From assembly GCA_037903355.1 (NCBI GenBank), contig JBAJFE010000035.1, positions 372,001 through 436,000 on the forward strand: a stretch of DNA of 64,000 nucleotides, given 5' to 3'. The notes below the pieces were generated by a model. The model was not told where the DNA came from and made no database searches. It saw only the letters and a list, made by a program, of their open reading frames with translations. Positions 27,236-38,400 of this stretch are shown here, one piece after another. This DNA comes from Trichuris trichiura (taxonomy: Eukaryota > Nematoda > Enoplea > Trichinellida > Trichuridae). A program made the position numbers and the translations under genes. How positions within the stretch are numbered: the stretch's first letter is position 1; the number at the start of each line of letters is the position of its first letter.

Positions 27236-27742
27236 ATGGAAGAAGCGACGGCGACAACGTCGAATGCTGAAACGGAATCGAAAGAAATTAATGTGAAAAA
27301 GGAGCAGACTTCGACGGTGCCGAAAGGAAGAGCAGTACCGCGTCGGCGTAGCACGCGAAAAAAAGCGAGTCTTCAATTTCAGAGGAAAATGCGACATAAG
27401 GACACCGTTTGGAAGCCGAGAACGAATATTGCTTGTAGTCCAATCAAGCGAACTCTGCTGAACAGAAGCAGCGCTCGGCAGTCTCGGAATCTGCTCCATT
27501 TGGACAGTGCGGAAGAATCCGCCCCCGAAGCGACGTATGAATTACCAGTAGCGGCCGAAGTGGAGGACATTATCGAACCGAAATTGGGTCCGGACGGTCA
27601 TTTGTTCTTTTGCATAAAATTTTTCAACAAGGACGAAACCGAATTAGTGCCCAAAGAGGAGGCCTACAAGAAGTATCCGAGGGAAATGATCGACTTTTAC
27701 GAACGAATTCTTGAATTTTCCATTAGGCCGACGCGTTGTTGA
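27236..27742 (+). CDS. Chromo shadow domain protein (HP1-like, no chromodomain)
   Basis: Single exon, 168 residues. Residues 1-90 are basic and low in complexity (PRRRSTRKK, KRTLLNRSSARQSR), likely nuclear and able to contact DNA or RNA. Residues about 105-160 match the HP1 chromo shadow domain: VEDIIEPKLGPDGHLFF, IKFFNKDETELVPKEEAYKK and YPREMIDFYERILEF. These follow the HP1 pattern of G.L.F..K....EADLVP..EA...CPQ..I.FYE..L. In HP1 this domain dimerises and binds PxVxL partners. The N-terminal methyl-lysine-binding chromodomain is absent. It could be a CSD-only adaptor, or a gene whose chromodomain exon I have missed; no such exon is visible within 0.5 kb upstream. An acceptor-like TTGTTCAG lies just before the start. 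Confidence 0.8.
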   Translation: MEEATATTSNAETESKEINVKKEQTSTVPKGRAVPRRRSTRKKASLQFQRKMRHKDTVWKPRTNIACSPIKRTLLNRSSARQSRNLLHLDSAEESAPEATYELPVAAEVEDIIEPKLGPDGHLFFCIKFFNKDETELVPKEEAYKKYPREMIDFYERILEFSIRPTRC

Positions 27743-30250
27743 AATTTTTCCCTTTTGTCGCATTATTTCGCATTTTTAGAATGTATGTTGTGCGCGTTCG
27801 ATCTTTCTGGTCCAGCGTCGCTGGAATGATTAATCAGCCTTCATGGTTCATTCGTGCGGTTGTCGTTTTGAATTTTGCCCTTTTTAGGCTCTTAAATGAA
27901 CCTAAGCTTTTGGCGGCTTGTTCTCATCAAAATAGGGTAGCTAGCAGAGTTGTAGGCGCGATCGGAAAGCCACTTACTGAAGAATTAGTATAGCTTTTCG
28001 TTTCACCACGAAAATATGCTAGTACTTTCGCTTTATGTTGAAAAAAGTGGCTTCCTCATGCTTTTTTTGTTCCGCGAAAGCTCACTTGTAATCAGCGGGT
28101 GAATTCTGATTATTCAGGCAAAAATTACCCTTATTTTTATCCGGATACGACATGTATTTACAGTAAAGTGGCCAAACGATGCGCAATACAAGTTTTTAAA
28201 AAGCTGAGATTGCGCCAACAAGCTTCAATCGTCATGCAAGCCGTAGTAATGGCGTACAATTAGTGTGAGGCTGCATTTCTCTCCAAAAACTGATTGGCGT
28301 AGAAGTGAATGTTTATAGAGAGTTAATGTGCATTATTTTGCACGTATGACTCATAGCGCCCACGACATTCCTGATGACTACTTTTCGAAACTAAAAAATT
28401 AGAGAATGCGTATCGCTCTGGTAAATAGAGCATTTGAAACCGATGAATATTTTAACAGTAACGTTCCACGTTTCAAGTTAGCTTTATTGTTGTTTCTTCA
28501 AACGCATTTTTAAAATTTCATTCTAGCATTATCATAAACTGTGTAATCCTGATGAAAATTTTTTTTGCACAAAACTCACTGCGTATTTCCTAACTTTAGA
28601 ATTCACCGAGTACGCCACAGCCAACCTGCACATCTTTTAAAAGAAATTGAGGGTCGGGAGTACGATAACGCAGCCTCTTTTTTCCTTCCTTTAGCGGACA
28701 GTTGGTGTGAATAGCTAGCAGCCCCCTACACCCATATTAGAAATGTAAACATGCGCTCAAAGTCTATTTTTAAAGCATAATGTTGGTAACTACAAGTCAC
28801 TCACAATCATGTTCCGCCTAACATCCAGAAATAAGTTTTTTACTGTGCCTATGAATCCGGCGTTGTCAGCGTATTGAGGACAAATTTGAAACAGTCATTA
28901 TCTTATTTAACCGCGCAGTATACGATGGGCTTTATTCTCTATATGTAAATTCTTCCGAAATCCGTGTTGCAACTGAAGTTGTTTATCCCCAGATGTCACG
29001 AATAGCCATCTTTTTCGCTAATTTTTTAATGAAATGTTTTATCTATAGCGTAATTGAACATTCACGAATGAACTGTCAGAAATTTAGCCTAACAGCATTT
29101 TTCATCTTGTTTTACTCAAGCGTAGAACAGTATTTGTAAAATGAGCTCGAAGTGCCATTCAGCTATAGTAAGGATAAATGAAAAAACTTCTTTCCTATTA
29201 TTTGTACTACGCGTTTCCGAAAAACCTGCAACTGACGGAAGTCGACAATGGAATGCAAGTACACTTCTGAAAAAAAGCCGTTTAACCTGTTCAGCCTTTA
29301 TTGCCAAGCATGCTAGTCCATTTTTTGCGTTTATCTGTGGCTAGTCTATAATATAGGTTTTATGTTTAAGCTCGGATTTAGGATATCCAACAATTCTACG
29401 GCGATGAGGTCGTGGGTTACGGTATGTTTCTCTTCTTGACGACCTGTTCTGTTCTTAGCTAAGCCTAAATGGAAGCGTAAGACTTAAATTTAGACATTAA
29501 TTTAAATAAGGGGAGAACAGGATGCTCGTAATGCTTCCTAGTAAAAGCAAGATGGCGTGGGCAACATGTTTCCGTGATTGTATCTGCGTTTTCTTGTTCA
29601 ATTCTTTCGCTTACCGTATTATTGGAGCGAGTACCGCAAAAGACCGCATTTCTTGCAGCATTTGAGAACTTATGAATTATATGGTCATGCGCGATAGGTG
29701 AAAAATACCTTCCCTTCAACCAAAAAGAGTTATTGAAATAATATTTCAGCAAAATGTAATACTTTTCAGCTATACGCCGCTCTGCATTCTCGCCAGCAGT
29801 AGTACAGATCAGTTTGTCACCGGTGCTGTTCATGCAGGAATTCTCCCTATCAGTGGTCCTTGCTTTTCTTCTTACTGTGTATAAACCGTTCTCCTCTGAA
29901 TAATTAGTTTATTAAGCTGTGGGTTTGATTTTGGATTATATTCTGCCGAAAGTCTGTCTATGCATTATAATTTTTTTTTATTTGAAAATGTGCGATGCTG
30001 TGACAGCTTTCCTTTGACCCACACGCTGATGACCCTCCCCAACGCATGTTTACTGGCTTATTTTTTCCCGATGAGACTTCTGTCGATGATTGATCGTTGT
30101 GATTTAGTATTTTTCGTGCATTTATGTAAATTTGCCTTATCGTTAAATCCGACGGGTTGTCTAATGTAGTGTACCTGCACATCTTCGAAAGTTTTTAAGT
30201 TCTCTCCGAGTCTGCTTAACAGAGTCTTTTTTGCAGGTCTCAGTCTGTCA
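27743..30250. other. Gene-free stretch
   Basis: No protein family recognised in the short frames. A weak copy of repeat A lies at 29414-29527. Confidence 0.55.
29414..29527 (+). repeat. Dispersed repeat A, divergent copy 2
   Basis: Retains the CCTGTTCTGTTCTTAGCTAAG block and the inverted GGGGAGAACAGGATG block, but not the GCAGGTTCTTTT left end. Assigned by these inner blocks only. Confidence 0.45.
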
Positions 30251-30871
30251 ATGCAGCCTCGTGAGCTATTGAAAGGCAAAGCATCTGATAGCGATGAGGA
30301 CGAGGATGACTCCGATTATGAACCGTCTGAAGATTCTGAAGAAAGCTCTGATGGTGAAGATGAAGATGAAGAGCAGAAGAAGGAGTTCGACGTAGAAGCC
30401 TTCAATCGCAGCAAAGAGTTATGGGATCAGTGCGCAAGCAAGATTGCCATTCCTAAAACAAATTTGAGCAGCAGCAGCAGCCAGGATGGCCAGCCCGCCT
30501 CCGTTGCCGGAAGCGCTTCCCATCAGATAGCTAGCAAATTTGATGAAAGCAACGAGGTACCATTAAAAATGAAAACTGAGGCAGATTCGATAGCTTCAAG
30601 TGCCAGCAGTTCCAATCTTAAGCCAATGCCGGCCAAACCCCGTGGTATGAGCGCAAGTTTGGGAAAGTTAGGTGAAAAACGTAAGATGAGCATACTGGAG
30701 TCGTCTCGCCTTCAGTGGAACACCTTCAAGGAAGAAACTGGTATTCAAGAAGAGCTGGAAGCGCATAATCGCAGTAAGAATTCATATTTGGATAAGCAGG
30801 ACTTCCTGGCTCGCACAGATTACAAGGAGTATATGATTATGCGGAATAAGAGTTTATCGAGCCGGAAATAA
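30251..30871 (+). CDS. CFDP1: CFDP1/Swc5-like BCNT-domain protein
   Basis: Predicted subunit of the SRCAP/SWR1-type complex that deposits histone H2A.Z. Single exon of 206 residues, shorter than vertebrate CFDP1 (about 300). Residues 12-50 form a very acidic Ser/Asp/Glu tract with aromatic positions (SDYEPSED), the kind of region that binds H2A-H2B in Swc5. Residues about 52-65 hold the conserved FNRSKELWDQ patch. Residues about 137-206 are the BCNT-C domain: KRKMSILESSRLQWNTFKEE, then ELEAHNRSKNSYLDKQDFLA and RTDYKEY. An acceptor-like TTTTTTGCAG 12 nt before the ATG suggests cis- or trans-splicing of the leader. Confidence 0.9.
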   Translation: MQPRELLKGKASDSDEDEDDSDYEPSEDSEESSDGEDEDEEQKKEFDVEAFNRSKELWDQCASKIAIPKTNLSSSSSQDGQPASVAGSASHQIASKFDESNEVPLKMKTEADSIASSASSSNLKPMPAKPRGMSASLGKLGEKRKMSILESSRLQWNTFKEETGIQEELEAHNRSKNSYLDKQDFLARTDYKEYMIMRNKSLSSRK

Positions 30872-32571
30872 TTCCTCTACTCAATTGCCTAACGTTTTTG
30901 TTGACGTTTTGCCCCCATCCCCGCTCCCAAGTCGTTTTTGTTCACTAATTTTTCCATGTGCCCAAATCGGGTTTTTAAAAAATGCCCGTGCAACTTATTG
31001 CATTAGCTCGCCATTCAGTGTGTTCAACACCTGCTTGCTGTATTTTACAATTCCTAAACAAACAGTGAAACATTCGGAACCATTGTCTTTCCGGCTGCAA
31101 TGCATGTATCTGTTTTCCAAAAGGGATAATTTTCTAGGAAGCACCGTCGTACATCATGTATTGCATTTCCAGAGCGAATGTTGAGTTCTCGGCTTTTAGG
31201 GCAATGAATGTTAAGTCCCTATTGCGTTTCATGGCAGGAATGGAAATGAGTGCGCAATGAACTTGAAAATCGTCTTACTACAGTACTCTGTACGCTAATT
31301 ATGGGTGTTGGTTTTTTAGCTATACCAGCAGCGGCTTTCGCAGCATCTTTGTACTCGCCATGTGACGTCTAGTCAGTGCATTCGTCAATTCCAAGTACCG
31401 TTGTAATTTTTCATTTTCAGTGAGTTGTCAGTGATATGTTTCTGTTTTATTTTATTTTTTATGTACTTTTTAATTATATCACGGTTTTTAATGACTACAT
31501 GATTAAGCGACTAAGAACAATCTATTAGAGCTGTCTGCGTCTCTGCAAAACTGCCTGTACAATACGACTGCTCTTCGACTCGATCGAACGCCACTTAAAA
31601 CATTGCTTGTTCAAAGAGCGAAAGCTTGTACGGACTGCCATCCATGTTAAAAGCAGCGTGGTCATTTCTTGCAAAATTTCCCGCCCCTTTTTGAATCACT
31701 ATTCTGTCCTCCGCAAGCACAAAATATATTTCAAAATAAAAAGATACAAAAAACAAGTTCGTCTCATTTATTACAAAGTTAATATCTTTAACGCCGAACG
31801 ATTGAATTTGTGTTTAGCCTTTGAAAAACTAAAAAACAGCTCTTAAAAACTTAGCAGTGTAAGCATCGGGTCATTCCGGGAACCTTAAGCTTTGTAACCG
31901 TTCCATTATCATAAGTCTGAATCACAGTGGAACAGCTACGCGCATTTAAGATTTTTTGCAACCATTTAAAATCCATCACCGAGTTCAAGGTGGAACTGGG
32001 AAATTTTCGAGGCTTTAAAATAGCGTTTACCGTAAGTTTAGGTTTTTGGTTGTTTTCTCAATAACAAACCACAGTTGCCTTGAGCAGACGCTCAGCATGC
32101 AGCACCAATGCTTTATTAAGCCGCTTCTAAAACAAAGTTGAAATTTTCACGTTTTTGTTAACGCCTTACTCTTGAAATCCCGTGCTGCTGCCGAACTGTT
32201 ACAGTACAATTGATGCACAGGTCTAGTTTGTAAAAAAGTAAAAAACCCATTGTTGGGAACGCATTAATCATGTTTGGCGGGAAAATTTTAGACCAGTTGG
32301 CGTGCGCATTTTTATGCTGCTTAAATTTCTGATTTGTCGCCAGTAAAAATGTGCGGATTAATTAAGCGCCACTACTATGGCAGACGTTTTTAAGTGAATT
32401 GTTTCCGTTTCCTTTTTTCTAACTGCGTACGCTGGGTCAGCATACTTCTACGATTCTCGTGCCGTAAGGAAGGGCAGACTTGAACACTTTATATCTTCCG
32501 GTAGCCCTAAAGACGAAACGGATTTTCGTTGCTGCTAGAACTTGTCTGTCTTGTTGTATCAATACTTCAGC
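30872..32571. other. Gene-free stretch upstream of MDH2
   Basis: No recognised gene, RNA or repeat. It should contain the promoter of the malate dehydrogenase gene. Confidence 0.5.
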
Positions 32572-34035
32572 ATGGTCGCTATGGCGTTGCTACGAACGAT
32601 TTCTTTGTTAGGAAAAAGTTCGTTTCGTTCTCTACACTCAAAGGTAGGTTAATCGAGACGTCGAGCTTTTGCGTGACGGACCAATTCTTTTAAGTCAGGA
32701 GCCAAAGTGGCCGTTTTAGGAGCGAGCGGAGGCATTGGTCAACCAATGTCTCTTCTCCTAAAGGTATGTCCGTTGATTCGCCATCTCTCCTTGTACGATT
32801 TGGTGAAAACGGTGGGCGTTGGCGCCGATTTGTCTCATATTAGTACGCCCGCCAAAGTGAGCGCCCATAACGGACCAGAAAACCTTGGGAGCGCATTGGA
32901 AGGCGCTGACGTCATTCTCATACCTGCGGGAATTCCACGCAAGCCGGGTGAGCTTTGCTTTTGCGTATTTCTTGACGTTCAACTCTGAAGATTTATTTTT
33001 CCCATTATCTGTTGTGAAAAAAAGCTTCGTTGTCGCTTGGACTATTGTTAAACATTTTTATTGATTCGGCGCACCGTAGGCATGACAAGAGATGATCTAT
33101 TCAACGTAAACGCTTCAATTGTTCGTGACCTCGTTGAGGGTGTAGCGCAGCACGCTCCGAATGCTATTGTTTGCATAATTTCAAATCCCGTAAGCTTAAA
33201 ACGAATCGAAGGCAACTCTTATAGTCAAAATGTTCGCAGGTGAATTCCACCGTTCCTATTGCGGCTCAAGTTTTGAAAAAGAAGGGTGTATATGATCCAA
33301 GACGCCTGTTCGGCGTTACAACATTGGACTTGGTTCGGGCGAGCACTTTCATTGCGGAATTAAAGGTTCCATCTTGGCTTTCCAGTTTAAAAGTTAAACA
33401 TTTCCGTTTTTTCAGAGCTTGGATGTTCGAGCTGTCAACTGTCCAGTTGTCGGTGGTCATTCAGGTGTCACAATTGTTCCGGTATTTTCGAATTGCAAAC
33501 CGAGCCTTGTCTTCGAACCGGAAGAGGCGAAGAAGCTAACAGAGCGAGTTCAGAACGCCGGAACGGAAGTCGTCAAAGCCAAGGAAGGCTCGGTATCCGT
33601 TTCCTCGAAACGTCCACTCAGTTGGTGTTGCCAATTTTGTCTTCTTTCCTAGGGATCCGCTACTCTTTCAATGGCTTACGCTGGAATGCGTTTCGCCCAC
33701 TCAGTAAGTGCCTCCCCATTCATTGTCTCGGTAGGTAGCAAAATTTCCTTGTAGCTTCTAGAAGCGCTTAATGGTAAGGAGGGAATCATCGAGTGCGCTT
33801 TGGTCGAATCAGACATCATTTCTGGAGTCCCATTTATGGCGACACCTGTAATGTTAGGCGTAAGTATTCCCCAGGCACGATGTCTTTTGTTTTCGAGTTA
33901 CTAACGTCTTAGAAAAATGGCTTAGAGAAGAACTGCGGTCTTCCTCAGCTAAACACTTTCGAGCAAGGTTTGTTGGAAACCGCGTTGCCCGAACTGAAGA
34001 AGAATATTGAAAGAGGTCTAAAGTTTGTCAGCTGA
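32572..34035 (+). CDS. MDH2: Mitochondrial malate dehydrogenase
   Basis: Oxidises malate to oxaloacetate with NAD+ in the matrix (citric acid cycle, malate-aspartate shuttle). Eight exons: 32572-32647, 32699-32947, 33080-33189, 33240-33365, 33416-33592, 33653-33703, 33755-33859, 33913-34035. They total 1,017 nt, or 338 residues, the same as the human enzyme. The N-terminus ([17 protein letters not shown]) is a mitochondrial presequence. NAD-binding GASGGIGQP, the mobile-loop/substrate segment [21 protein letters not shown], and the catalytic histidine in VVGGHSG are all present. Introns 2-7 are 50-132 nt. The donor of exon 1 is the second of two overlapping candidates; only GTAG|GTTAAT keeps the frame. 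Confidence 0.98.
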
Positions 34036-34086
34036 ACTTCCTCGTACTACTGGCTATACTGCCGCGCACATTGATGATTAAATAGG

Positions 34087-34092
34087 AATAAA
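34087..34092 (+). terminator. Poly(A) signal of MDH2
   Basis: AATAAA, 52 nt after the MDH2 stop codon and about 130 nt before the uL13m start. The close fit of 3' end and next start resembles an intercistronic region. Confidence 0.65.
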
Positions 34093-34219
34093 ACTGATCC
34101 GTGTCCTTCTTTTTGTCTTGTTGTTTCGTCGCGTAGTTTTCGCCTACGAAATTCCATAGCGATCTTCCATTGCCCTAAGATTCGAGCTGTTTTGCTAGAA
34201 CGCTTTTTTGAGGGAAAGT

Positions 34220-35110
34220 ATGCATGGAATGTCCAGCTTCCAGCGGGTTCAGGTAAGCAACATGTTTTACTAATTTTAAAAGTTGAAAGCATTCTTTTTT
34301 TAACCAGCAATGGCTGACCTACACTCGACAGTGGCACCTGCTGGACGCGAAGTGGCAAGATCCTGCGCTGCTGGCAAAAAAGATAGCAGTAGTTCTGCGC
34401 GGCATGAACAAGCCGATATTTCACCATCAAGGTTGCAACCTTAGATTTTTCTATGTTCTTCTAAAATGCTGCGGCTTTGTTTTAGCTGACTGCGGAGACC
34501 ACGTAATCGTATACAACTGTCGGCACATCGCTTTGAGAGGGTTCGACTGGAAGCGACTCTCTTACTACTTTGACAATCGCTATTCGAGAGGAAAAGCGTC
34601 AATACCAGCTTTTGAAATTCATGACGTCGACCCATGTCGAGTACGAAAGAGTCGACTAGATGGCTACCACTGCTTGGCTGAACGCTTGTTTACTTTAGAT
34701 AATGTTTCTAGAAGTGTACTCTGCCCTCGGAGGAGTGTTTAACTTGTCAACGCGTCGTCGTAACATTGAGCGACTGCATCTTTTGGCCGACGATGTATGT
34801 GTTCAACATTTATTCTTCCTTGTCCATATTACTCATGTCATATTGATTCGGACGGTAGGTGATACCAGAGCATTTGTTGAAGAACGTATGCAACCAATTG
34901 GAGCAAGTGATGCCCGTCCCTAAACGATACGACGAGTACACGGCGGAAGAGCGGAGAAAAATTCCAGCTTTATTCGACTGGTTGGAGAATGGCTGTCATT
35001 GCAAGTCGATTAAAATTTCCGCAATTTATTTTAGGCCTAAAGAATTCACAATCACTGAAAGGGAAGAAGAGAAAATGGAAGAAGAAAACAAACCAAAACC
35101 TCAGAATTAA
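34220..35110 (+). CDS. MRPL13: Mitochondrial large-subunit ribosomal protein uL13m
   Basis: Protein of the mitochondrial large ribosomal subunit. Five exons, 34220-34252, 34308-34431, 34486-34640, 34699-34794 and 34859-35110, give 219 residues (178 in human). Family matches run throughout: QQWLTYTRQWHLLDAKWQDP, ADCGDHVIVYNCRHIALRG, then ALGGVFNLSTRRRNIERLHL and IPEHLLKNV...PKRYDEYT. A second in-frame ATG at 34229 gives MSSFQ, close to the usual N-terminus, so either start is possible. The C-terminus runs about 40 residues past the family's end and is charged (EREEEKMEEENKPKPQN). A TTTTAG acceptor near 35034 leaves open a last small intron. It starts 184 nt after the MDH2 stop. Confidence 0.94.
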
Positions 35111-35774
35111 TACGGCGCGTGCGTAGCACCCACAATTGTGCTAAGCCAACTTGTTTTCATCTGACTGTCAAATTTGGTGGGTCTGATCGAACTATTGTTT
35201 GCAAAAAGTGGCATTTGCCCTAATTTGACGTTGGTTCTTACAAATGTGACAAAGCAGCAATAGATGATTGTTAAAGCCACTCCCACGCGTATACATCTAA
35301 CGTCTAAAAATCTTGTATCAAGTCATATCAATTGTGACAATTCCCTTGTGATATGTTTTGTCGAAATTCGGAACACTAAAGCGTTTTTTGCCTAGATGGT
35401 TCGCTATACGTTTTTAAAATTGACAGGTTATTCCGTAGTTGTGACAATTAAAATACGTTTGTCCCTTGCAAAGTCTCCAAGGCTTAAATATTTGGATCTA
35501 CATGACAGTACGCATAGTACCTGCAGAGCAGTAGACGTCCATTCAAATCTTTCCTTATGCAAGTGGCTACATGGGAAGTATAAATATTTAACGAAGTTTT
35601 GCTGCAACTGACAAGTTACGAAGAGTCAAAAAATCAGTTTATTTTGTTGGATGTTTGTTTTTTGTTTAGACGCCATGTCAGCGATGATTGCACGTCGCTG
35701 ACAACGGGAGCTGAAGATTTCCGAAAGTTTCAACTTTGATTTTGATTATTTTTAATAAGATCATTTTTTGGCTT
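35111..35774. other. Intergenic, MRPL13 to PLE copy 1
   Basis: Holds the MRPL13 3' UTR. No other feature recognised. Confidence 0.5.
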
Positions 35775-35833
35775 CCCTTTTGTACGGATTTTCTCTGTCC
35801 CGTTGAAAAAAACTTTTATTAATAATAAACTGT

Positions 35834-35875
35834 CCGTAGCTTTCAGGTCCGAACTTGACCCGTCATCAGCGGTCT
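35834..35875 (-). ncRNA. Hammerhead-ribozyme-like motif, PLE copy 1
   Basis: Read on the minus strand: CUGAUGA, then stem CGGGUC / GACCUG with a 7-nt loop, then AAAGCU. PLEs are known to carry hammerhead ribozymes in their terminal repeats. The match is imperfect: one extra C separates CUGAUGA from the best GGG/CCC stem, or G12 is missing if the C-G pair is counted. Cleavage is therefore not assured. Confidence 0.5.
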
Positions 35876-36007
35876 AAGGATTGACTTATGAATAAAGTGC
35901 ACTAGTAACGTGCAAGGTGTATAGCTGTTTAAAGGCCCGTGTTTTAAAGTGGGCCTTGTAGTTCTTTTCTCTTTGTCTGTCAGCAGTTCGTGCGGGTGTA
36001 TCCAATT

Positions 36008-38330
36008 TTAGTTGAGCGAGCAACAATTCGATCGGGTTACAATATTCGTCCATATTTCATTCATTTCCGCTCCTTTATCTTGGTTGTAGGTTATGTTGTT
36101 TCTAATATACAGAGCTTCCTTAATTTTTCGTAAGCGTGCATTCTTTTCATAACATAAAACTCTTTTGCCAGTGCTTAGATTGCAATGTGATGCGTGTTCC
36201 ACAACAGCCGAGGCTCGTATTGCCTTCTCAATGGTGATCCTTGGGTCTGATATTGGTCTTCCACGTTGTCTTGTGTGGTTGTTGCCGTTGCTGAGAATGT
36301 TTTTAGCGTTGTTATAAGTGGTTAACCCCTTTATGTGTTCATTGAATCTGTGTTCGAGGGTGTTGCCCGTTTCCCCAATGTACACTCTTGAACAGGAACA
36401 TTCGATTGCGTAGACTAATCCTGTCCTTTTGTTTTCTGGGATTTTCGTTTGTCCTTCCGGAGAATTGTCCTGAGGCTGAAGAAGTCTTTGAAAAAGACTC
36501 GGAACCCTAACCGTTTTCCTAACTGGACAATCTTTTCTCCTAGTCCTGCCACATAGGGGATAACTAAGCGTATATCAGGCAAATTACTTAGTTGCCGTGA
36601 TTCCTGGTTGCGCAGCTTTTGCTTGAATACTTGGTCAATAAAAGATTTCGGGTAGTCATTTTTGTAGAATGTTTTTCTAATGTAGTTGAATTCCGATCGG
36701 AGAAATTCTGGATCACATAAATTGATTGCTCTGTTAATCATTCCCGAGAGGATTCCGCGCATTACTGAGCGTGGATGGTGCGATGAGAAATTAAGATATT
36801 GGTCAGTGTGTGTTGGTTTTCTGTAAACTCTGGTTTTTAGTCCTTGATTAGTGCGAATAATCAGTGTGTCAAGGAAGGGGAGGGTTCGGTTTGATTCTTT
36901 CTCCATTGTAAAAACGATTTGATTGGGGCATACGCTGTTAAGAAATTCTAGAAACTGTTCTTCCTTTCCATTTTTGATAATTACGAAGATGTCATCTACG
37001 TATCTTTTGAATAGTCGTGGGGCTATTTGCCTATCTACCGTTTTCAACATTTGCCTTTCAAAACTCTCCATGAATATTTCGGCCAGGATAGGAGATAGTG
37101 GGTTGCCCATAGGGACACCGTTAGATTGTTTGTAGAACTTATTATCAAACATGAAGTAATTGCTTTCTTGCATACAGAATGATACCAACTTGACAATGTG
37201 GAAAGGATTTAACTTGGTTCTGGTGAACAAATTTGTGTCTGTATTGAGGAGATTGTATAGTGTATCGAGAGTTTTCGAAATCGGAATGCTAGTGAATAAA
37301 TCTTTTACATCGTAGCTAACTAAGATTTTGTCCGGTTCTAGATGGTATTCTCGTATTTCGTTGCCGAAGGTGTTACTATTTTTGACGAAGGACGGTTCTT
37401 TGCCAGTTAGTGGTTTGATCACCTTTTTCAAATATCGGCTGAGCTCACTTGTGGTGCTGTTAATTGTGGAAACTATTGGTCTTAGTGGGACCTCCGGTTT
37501 GTACACTTTAGGCAGGCCGTAGAGCTGAGGGGGTCTGTAATTTGATGTGAACCTAAGATGCTTCGCTATCTTGATGATTTCTGGTTCCTTGGTTTCTGTG
37601 CGGTATGTGATGAGAAGGGAACGAAGATTCTTCCGTGACAATTCTGTAGGGTCATTGGGCAAAGTTGTATAACTGTCGGTGTTCAAGATAGTCATCATTT
37701 TTTCGTTGTAAGTGGTTCTGCCGAGTAGGACAATTCTATTGCCTTTATCTGCTTTAGTTATAATTCTATCAGGCTGCCTTTTTAGTCGATTTAAGCAGTT
37801 GACCTCATATCGGCTTAAGTTTGGGGTGGTGTTGAAGCGGTGGTCTAGGATTAGCGTTGATAAATCCCGCTTGATCTGCGTGGCTTTCTGTGGATCAACT
37901 GAAGATAGGCTATCTTCAACTGAGGCAATGATGTCAAGAAAGGGTGGCTGTTTAGGAGTTAGTACAAAGTTCAGTCCTTTTCTCAGGATAGTTTTTTCAC
38001 TTTCGTTTAGAGCTAAGGAGCTGAGATTTATTACCTTTGTGTTTAGGTCTGAACCACTGGTTCTTTGCGGAGGATTTCTGTAGGAGTTTCGAGTAGTCGT
38101 CGGGAATCTGACCTGAAGGCTTTCAAATTTTCTTTTTAGCACTTGTTTCTGCGATTTGCAGACTGTTTTTTGGCGAAGTCCACATGTCTGATTAAGGCTT
38201 CGTAAATCGTATAATGTAGCCGGCTTCTGAGAAAATCCAACTTGCTATTAAAGTCTGCTCGGAGATTGGCTAATGTGTATCTGTGTTTTCTTATGACATT
38301 TCTTAATAGCGACATTCCACTTGAAAACAA
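36008..38330 (-). pseudogene. PLE reverse transcriptase / GIY-YIG endonuclease, two frameshifts
   Basis: From 5' to 3': an N-terminal segment (38136-38330), the RT core (36415-38142), and the endonuclease (36008-36385 plus a few codons upstream). RT landmarks are ITKADKGNRIVLL, RPIVSTINSTTSEL, SYDVKDLFTSIPI, QSNGVPMGNPLSP and the catalytic RYVDDIFVI. The endonuclease shows CSCSRVYIGETGNTLEHRFN with EH, the GIY-YIG form with a Cys pair typical of PLEs. Compared with copies 2 and 3, a 1-nt loss in an A-run near 38165 and another near 36455 break the frame, so this copy is probably dead. Sequencing error at the homopolymer is an alternative. Confidence 0.9.
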
Positions 38331-38400
38331 GATTCTTTTGGAGTGCTCGTCCAGGTTCTGACCCCATTTTAGTCGAAAGCACTTGGGTAGAGTTCCATGA

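Larger units (their letters stand above)
35775..38400 (-). mobile_element. Penelope-like retroelement (PLE), copy 1
   Basis: A nearly complete minus-strand PLE between convergent MRPL13 and MCCC2. Its 3' end (left) has the same non-coding sequence as the other two copies, including the hammerhead-like motif and the stretch matching TACGGA...GTCCCGTT near 35797-35815. The 5' border is approximate: homology with copy 2 can be followed to about 38340. No target duplication was resolved. Confidence 0.85.

Noticed and set aside
34999..35034. Last intron in MRPL13 ending at TTATTTTAG
   Set aside because: No acceptable GT donor keeps a better C-terminus, and the frame is open without it; left as a caveat.
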